64,000 nt of DNA from Burkholderia paludis (GTDB lineage Bacteria; Pseudomonadota; Gammaproteobacteria; Burkholderiales; Burkholderiaceae), in contig NZ_JPGL01000010.1 of the NCBI RefSeq assembly GCF_000732615.1, positions 1 to 64,000 on the forward strand, given 5' to 3'. Every line of letters begins with the position of its first letter. The stretch's first letter is position 1. Positions 60,149 through 64,000 of this stretch are shown piece after piece. Both the position numbers and the translations under genes were made by a program. Below the pieces are notes generated by a model. It was given only the letters and a program-made list of their open reading frames with translations. It was not told where the DNA came from and did not search any database.

Positions 60149-60175
60149 GCGGGCGGCCGCGCGGCGGCCGCCCGC
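60149..60175 (+). terminator. Strong hairpin between aidA and the lectin-fusion gene
   Basis: A perfect 12-bp GC stem (60149-60160 with 60164-60175) and a 3-nt loop, 10 bp after the aidA stop. The following bases (GTCATTCACTTGTTG) are only moderately T-rich, so it may be a partial terminator or an mRNA stabiliser lowering downstream expression relative to aidA. Confidence 0.6.
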
Positions 60176-60204
60176 GTCATTCACTTGTTGCGGAGGAAGC
60201 GCTC

Positions 60205-61095
60205 ATGCCTGGTGTTCGTTGCGATGTGCTCGTGATCGTCGACGCCGTCACGCTGCTGTCGGCCTACCCTGAAGCGAGCAAGGACCCCACCGCGCCGACC
60301 GCGATCGACGGCCGGCACCTCTATGTGGTGAGCCCCGGCGACGCCGCGCAGCTCGGCCACAACGACAGCCGGCTGTTTGCCGGCCTGGCGCCGGGCGACC
60401 AGTTGCGCCTGCGCGAGACCGCGCTGGCGCTGCGCGCCGAGGTCAGCGTGCTGTTCGTCCGGTTCACGCTGAAGGAGGCGGGCATCGTCGCGCCGATCGA
60501 ACCCGAAGTGCGCGATGCGGCCGCGCCGGTGCCGGAGACCGACGACCTGCTGCACCCGCCGTGCCGGCCGATGAAGGATCACTACTGGCGCAGCGACGTC
60601 CTGGCCGCCGGCACCACCGCGTGTACGGCCGATTTCGCGTTGCTCGACCGGGACGGCGCGGTCTCGGGCTATTTCCGCTGGGAGACGACGATCGAGATCG
60701 CGGGCGGCCAGCCGGACACGAAGCAGCCGGGATTCAAGCCCTCGTCGGATCGCAACGGCAACTTCACGCTGCCGCCGGATACCGCGTTCAAGGCGATCTT
60801 CTACGCGAACGCCGCCGACCGCCAGGAGCTGAAACTCTTCATCGACGATGCGCCGGAACCGGCCGCGTCGTTCACCGGCAACAGCGAGGACGGCGTCCGG
60901 ATGTTCACGCTGAACTCGAAAGGCGGCAAGATCCGGATCGACGCATCGGCCAACGGCAAGCGATCCGCGACCGATGCGCGCCTCGCGCCGCTGTCCGCCG
61001 GCGACACCGTCTGGCTCGGCTGGCTCGGCTCCGAGGATGGCGCCGACAGCGACTTCAACGACGGCATCGTGATTCTGCAGTGGCCGATCACCTGA
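60205..61095 (+). CDS. bclD: AidA-domain fused to LecB-like calcium-dependent lectin (BclD-like)
   Basis: A 296-residue two-domain protein. Residues 1-165 resemble the adjacent AidA (CDVLVIVDAVTLLSAYPEAS, DQLRLRETALALRAEVSVLF). Residues 184-296 match PA-IIL/LecB lectins: NGNFTLPPDTAFKAIFYANA, then the calcium loop GSEDGADSDFNDGIV (275-289) with every acidic/Asn ligand of LecB kept, and the end ILQWPIT. LecB ends with Gly, which gives a calcium ligand to the neighbouring subunit; here the last residue is Thr. The specificity loop reads Asn202-Ala-Ala-Asp, suggesting mannose preference by analogy with BclA. Co-oriented with aidA. The gene symbol is by resemblance to B. cenocepacia BclD. Confidence 0.88.
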   Translation: MPGVRCDVLVIVDAVTLLSAYPEASKDPTAPTAIDGRHLYVVSPGDAAQLGHNDSRLFAGLAPGDQLRLRETALALRAEVSVLFVRFTLKEAGIVAPIEPEVRDAAAPVPETDDLLHPPCRPMKDHYWRSDVLAAGTTACTADFALLDRDGAVSGYFRWETTIEIAGGQPDTKQPGFKPSSDRNGNFTLPPDTAFKAIFYANAADRQELKLFIDDAPEPAASFTGNSEDGVRMFTLNSKGGKIRIDASANGKRSATDARLAPLSAGDTVWLGWLGSEDGADSDFNDGIVILQWPIT

Positions 61096-61114
61096 GCATC
61101 GCGGCGTGCGGCGC

Positions 61115-62053
61115 TCAGGTACGCGGCAGCCCCGGCGGATTCGTCTGTGACCGGTCGATCGCTTCGGCGTCGAGGCGCCAGCGGTCGAGCACTTTCCGGT
61201 AGCTGCCGTTCGCGATCAGCGCATTGATCGCGACCGTCAGCGGATCCGCCAGGCCGCTGCCCTTGCGCGTCGTGATCGCGATGTCCGCGGTGCGCGGCCA
61301 GCCGCCGCTGACGGTGCCGATCAGCTTCGCGTCGCCGCGCAGCGATGCCTGGTATGCGAGCATCGAGTTCACGCTGAAGATCGTATCCACGCGCCCCGAC
61401 TGCAGCGCGACCCAGCGCTCCGCCGCATCGGCGTAGTACTGGATCTCGACCGGCGCGAGGCCGCGTGCGACGTTCTGCCGGTTCCATTCGAGCAGGATCT
61501 TCTCCTGGTTCGTGCCCGAATCGGTCACGACGCGCAGCCCGGCGACGTCCTTCGGCTCGCGGATCGCGGCGAGCCGGCTGTTCTGCTTCACGTAGAAGCC
61601 GAGCTGATCCTTCCGGTAGGTCGAGAAGTCGAATTTCTCCTTGCGCTGCTCCGTCACCGTCACGTTCGAGATCACCGCGTCGACCTTGCCGGATTGCAGC
61701 GCGAGCGGCCAGTCGGCCCACGCAAGCGGCACGATCTTCAGCTTGCGGCCAACGCTGTCCGCGATCAGCTGCGCGAGATCGGGATCGAAGCCGACCACCG
61801 TGCGCGCGTCGGTCGCATAGGTGCTGAGCGGCGGCAGGTTCGGCGCGATGCCGACCGTCAGCGTGTTGGCCTCGGCGAACCGGAAGCCGGCCGGCCACGC
61901 CTGCACGACCGCCGGGTCCGGGGTGCCGCGCGGCCGGCCCGGCTGCTCGGGGCTCAGGTCGAACGTCGCGGCGTGCACGGCGGCGGCGCCGCCGATCAGG
62001 GCCACCGCCAGAAAACGGGCGACGCGCTCGACGGGGAATGCGGTTCTTCTCAT
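61115..62053 (-). CDS. Amino-acid-type ABC transporter substrate-binding protein (family 3)
   Basis: A 312-residue exported binding protein. The signal peptide ends near AAVHAATF. The SBP_bac_3 landmarks are LTVGIAPNLPPLSTYA, VVGFDPDLAQLIADSVGRKL, VDAVISNVTVTEQRKEKFDF and KDVAGLRVVTDSGTNQEKIL. It probably binds an amino acid or a related organic cation or acid. No permease or ATPase gene is adjacent, so it relies on a distant ABC transporter or is an orphan. It lies 99 bp after the oxygenase gene on the same strand, so joint expression is plausible. Confidence 0.9.
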   Translation of the reverse strand: MRRTAFPVERVARFLAVALIGGAAAVHAATFDLSPEQPGRPRGTPDPAVVQAWPAGFRFAEANTLTVGIAPNLPPLSTYATDARTVVGFDPDLAQLIADSVGRKLKIVPLAWADWPLALQSGKVDAVISNVTVTEQRKEKFDFSTYRKDQLGFYVKQNSRLAAIREPKDVAGLRVVTDSGTNQEKILLEWNRQNVARGLAPVEIQYYADAAERWVALQSGRVDTIFSVNSMLAYQASLRGDAKLIGTVSGGWPRTADIAITTRKGSGLADPLTVAINALIANGSYRKVLDRWRLDAEAIDRSQTNPPGLPRT

Positions 62054-62152
62054 CGTGTGTGGATTCCTTCCTGTTTGACGATGCGAGGGGCAGATGCGGG
62101 CGAAGCCGGCGCGAACGCACGCCCCGCCGCCTGCCCCGCGTTGCCGGCCCGC

Positions 62153-63277
62153 TTACGCGGGCGTCGCTTCGAGCTCCGCCGCGGCGGCCGCACGGTGCGT
62201 CGCCGGCTGCGCGACCGGCGACGGGCGGCCCGCAGGCGACGCGTCGCCCGCATACAGCGCCTTCGGATCGAACACGCGCGCCTGCAGCGGCGTGAACGCA
62301 CGGAAATTCCACAGGCTGCGCGCGACGAACACACGCTGCACCCAGCGCAACGCACGGTCGTTCTCGTCGTACTGCGGCTCGAAGCGGTCGCGCGAATGCA
62401 GCGTGAAATGATTGTTGATCAGCACCAGCTTGCCCGGCTGCACCTGGACGCCGAACGACACCTCGCGCACCGCGCGATACAGGTTGGCCAGCGCTTCCTG
62501 CGCACGCGTATTGACCGCCAGCACCATGTCCGGATAGAACGCGACCGTCACGCGCGGCGCATCGATCGGCCCCGACAGCACGGCGCTCAGGTCGGTGTTG
62601 TCGCGCGGCGTCGGCGCCGCGCCGCGCCACCGGTACGGCACGCGGATGATGTAGTGCTCGCCGTAGAGCTGCGCGATATCGTCCGCCGACAGCAACTGCA
62701 GCGCGCGGCGCGCATCGGCGAGGCGCGTATACGGGCCGCCGCCGGCCTCGCTGCGCACGCCGAGCAGCAGCAGCGCGAACGGCGACGTGTCGCCCTCCGG
62801 CATGTGCGCCTGCGCGGCGTTCTCGATATGGAAGTCGAGTTCGACCTCGGAGCCGAGCCCCGTGTATTCGCGCGCGGTTGCCTTGTGCGGCGTGAGGTTG
62901 TTCACCAGTTCGCGGCCTTCGTGCGCGATCGAATACGGTTCGCCGGCCAGCGTGCTCAATGCGACGAGCACGTTCTCGCTCAACACGCCGGCCTTGAACG
63001 AGCGGCCGGTTTCCTCGAACCTCGGGCTGCCCTTCACGTCGTCGTCGATCGGCAGGTTGTCGATCTCGATCGAGCCGTGCGCGTCGGCGGTCGGCGCTTT
63101 CGCGCGGTCGAACGCATCGACGATCCGGTCGGGAAACGCGTTGTACGCGAGCTTGCGCACCGCGCTGATGTAGCCCGCGCCGCCGGCCGGATCGTAGGCC
63201 AGCGCGCCGAGCGTCTTGCGGATGTGGCCGGACTCCGTTGCCGTCAAGGCGATGCGTTCGTCTGCGAGATAGGTCAT
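62153..63277 (-). CDS. Fe(II)/2-oxoglutarate-dependent oxygenase (TauD/clavaminate-synthase-like)
   Basis: A 374-residue non-haem iron enzyme. The iron ligands are His150 and Glu152 (DFHIENAAQAH, HxE type as in VioC/AsnO amino-acid hydroxylases) and a distal His294 in NNHFTLHSRDRF, with an arginine in RALRWVQRVF for 2-oxoglutarate. It probably hydroxylates an amino acid or a small amide. The C-terminal 50 residues are an Ala-rich tail. A perfect 8-bp hairpin lies in its leader. The adjacent amino-acid binding protein suggests linked uptake and modification; the substrate is unknown. Confidence 0.87.
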   Translation of the reverse strand: MTYLADERIALTATESGHIRKTLGALAYDPAGGAGYISAVRKLAYNAFPDRIVDAFDRAKAPTADAHGSIEIDNLPIDDDVKGSPRFEETGRSFKAGVLSENVLVALSTLAGEPYSIAHEGRELVNNLTPHKATAREYTGLGSEVELDFHIENAAQAHMPEGDTSPFALLLLGVRSEAGGGPYTRLADARRALQLLSADDIAQLYGEHYIIRVPYRWRGAAPTPRDNTDLSAVLSGPIDAPRVTVAFYPDMVLAVNTRAQEALANLYRAVREVSFGVQVQPGKLVLINNHFTLHSRDRFEPQYDENDRALRWVQRVFVARSLWNFRAFTPLQARVFDPKALYAGDASPAGRPSPVAQPATHRAAAAAELEATPA

Positions 63278-63308
63278 AGGTCTCTCGTATAAAGATCGTG
63301 GATCGAAG

Positions 63309-63328
63309 GGCGGTAGCGCACTACCGCC
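63309..63328 (-). promoter_or_regulatory. Leader hairpin upstream of the oxygenase gene
   Basis: GGCGGTAG-CGCA-CTACCGCC is a perfect 8-bp stem with a 4-nt loop, ending 31 bases before the oxygenase start codon. It would form in the 5' leader and could affect translation or transcript stability. No riboswitch class was recognised. Confidence 0.4.
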
Positions 63329-63382
63329 GCGCGTTGCCGTCCTCGGTGCGCAGCGCTCGACAAGACTAGGAGACCGTCATTC

Positions 63383-63394
63383 CATTTCGAAATG
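63383..63394. promoter_or_regulatory. 12-bp palindrome in the oxygenase/MFS divergent region
   Basis: CATTTCGAAATG is a perfect palindrome in the 436-bp gene-free region 63278-63713 between the divergent oxygenase and MFS genes. A second imperfect inverted repeat, ATTGCTAACA at 63406-63415 with TGTTCAGCAAT at 63431-63441, follows. These are candidate operators for an unknown regulator. Confidence 0.35.
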
Positions 63395-63713
63395 ATATTA
63401 ATTCGATTGCTAACAAAAATTTTGGATATATGTTCAGCAATGCAGGCACCCTCGCCCCGAACCTGGCGCCCCCTCCCTTAACACGATCAGTTGTTAAAAA
63501 ATCGCTGGTTATTATTTGTATTCGTTAGCAGGTCGATGCTAGTTTTCTGTCGGATTCGACGATGCGACCGGCGCCCGAGCGGCGGCCGGCGCCCTCCATC
63601 CGCCCTACGGAAACCTGCCCGATGACCCGATTCCGCCTGCCGCCCCCGTCGTTCGGAAACGCCCCGTCCTTGCCCGCGCACCGCACCGCAAACCGCGCGG
63701 CACGGAGGCCGCA

Positions 63714-64000
63714 ATGAGCGAACACGCCTCGACGCTCGACGTCGCGCCGAGCGCCGCCGCGCCGCCGCATCGCACGTCGCTGCGCGCTATTTTCCCGACC
63801 GTCGCGGCCGCGAGCCTCGGCTTCGCGATCGTCCAGCTCGACGTGACCGTCGTCAACGTCGCGCTTCCGAGCCTCGCGCATTCGTTCGGTTCGAGCGTCC
63901 ACGGGCTGCAGTGGATCGTCGACGCCTACACGCTGTCGTTCGCCGCGCTGCTGCTGACCTCCGGCACGCTGGCCGACCGCTTCGGCAGCCGCCGGCTGTT
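63714..64000 (+). CDS. DHA2-family MFS multidrug transporter (partial, runs off window)
   Basis: The first 95 codons of an EmrB/QacA-type transporter. After a hydrophilic leader of about 25 residues come AIFPTVAAASLGFAIVQLDV and TVVNVALPSLAHSFGSSVHG (the DHA2 first-segment motif with LDxTVVNVALP) and LQWIVDAYTLSFAALLLTSG, then LADRFGSRR of motif A. GGAGG lies 5 bases before the ATG. It is divergent from the oxygenase gene. The rest of the gene lies beyond the right edge; the frame is open to the end. Confidence 0.9.
   Translation, partial: MSEHASTLDVAPSAAAPPHRTSLRAIFPTVAAASLGFAIVQLDVTVVNVALPSLAHSFGSSVHGLQWIVDAYTLSFAALLLTSGTLADRFGSRRL

Noticed and set aside
1..64000. tRNA, rRNA, prophage or replication-origin features
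   Set aside because: No matching sequence or gene set was seen by reading; a covariance-model scan was not possible.

Overview
The window is GC-rich and gene-dense. Its content points to the Burkholderia cepacia complex, probably a secondary replicon: an AidA-type protein next to a PA-IIL-like lectin, a complete-looking Tad/Flp export core, a YadA-type trimeric adhesin and many regulator/transport genes. The species cannot be fixed from sequence reading alone. No rRNA, tRNA or CRISPR array was seen.

Layout. (1) 1-1540: an IS110-family (IS1111-type) insertion sequence abutting an isochorismatase-family gene. (2) 2289-30842: a large block that looks like an undescribed or little-described biosynthetic and transport cluster. 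On the left are a DapF-fold protein with both catalytic cysteines replaced by serine, an unrecognised 523-residue protein and an AraC-type regulator. The AraC gene is divergent from a Fur-box-preceded operon of TonB-dependent siderophore receptor, ATPase, periplasmic binding protein, fused FhuB-like permease and PvdE/SyrD-like ABC exporter. Converging on it is a tightly coupled 13-gene minus-strand operon (26300 to 14343) with two complementary hotdog dehydratase-like proteins, ketoreductase, ACP, a KS/chain-length-factor-like pair, two AMP-forming ligases, a MATE exporter, a SAM methyltransferase, a citrate-synthase-like enzyme, a nicotianamine-synthase-like enzyme and a GNAT. Divergent from that operon are a MacB/LolCDE-type ABC pair, a LolA-like periplasmic protein and an outer-membrane protein. 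No NRPS module is present. The simplest reading is a citrate- and aminobutyrate-containing, polyene-acylated metallophore made by a type II fatty-acid/polyketide system, exported and then re-imported with iron or another metal; the product is inference.

(3) 31021-35912: a small membrane protein, a LytS/LytTR two-component pair, a Bcr/CflA-type MFS exporter and an adenylate-kinase-like P-loop protein. (4) 36156-41081: a 1641-residue trimeric autotransporter adhesin whose stalk contains a recent 762-bp tandem duplication, followed by a triple hairpin and preceded by about 1.1 kb of AT-rich non-coding DNA. (5) 42221-54188: an orphan receiver-AraC regulator convergent with a Tad pilus operon (three flp-type genes, cpaA, an AAA+ ATPase, cpaB, secretin, a lipoprotein, cpaE, tadA, tadB, tadC) that lacks recognisable tadD/E/F/G. 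(6) 55250-59333: four co-directional genes for lipid-linked sugar transfer (two GT87-like enzymes, a GtrB-like GT2 and a GtrA-like flippase).

(7) 59468-61095: a LuxR/CepR-type box, aidA, a strong hairpin, and a gene fusing an AidA-type domain to a LecB-like calcium lectin domain (BclD-like). This suggests quorum-sensing control with differential expression of the two genes. (8) 61115-64000: an amino-acid-type solute-binding protein and an Fe(II)/2-oxoglutarate oxygenase on the minus strand, and the start of a DHA2 drug-efflux gene running off the right edge.
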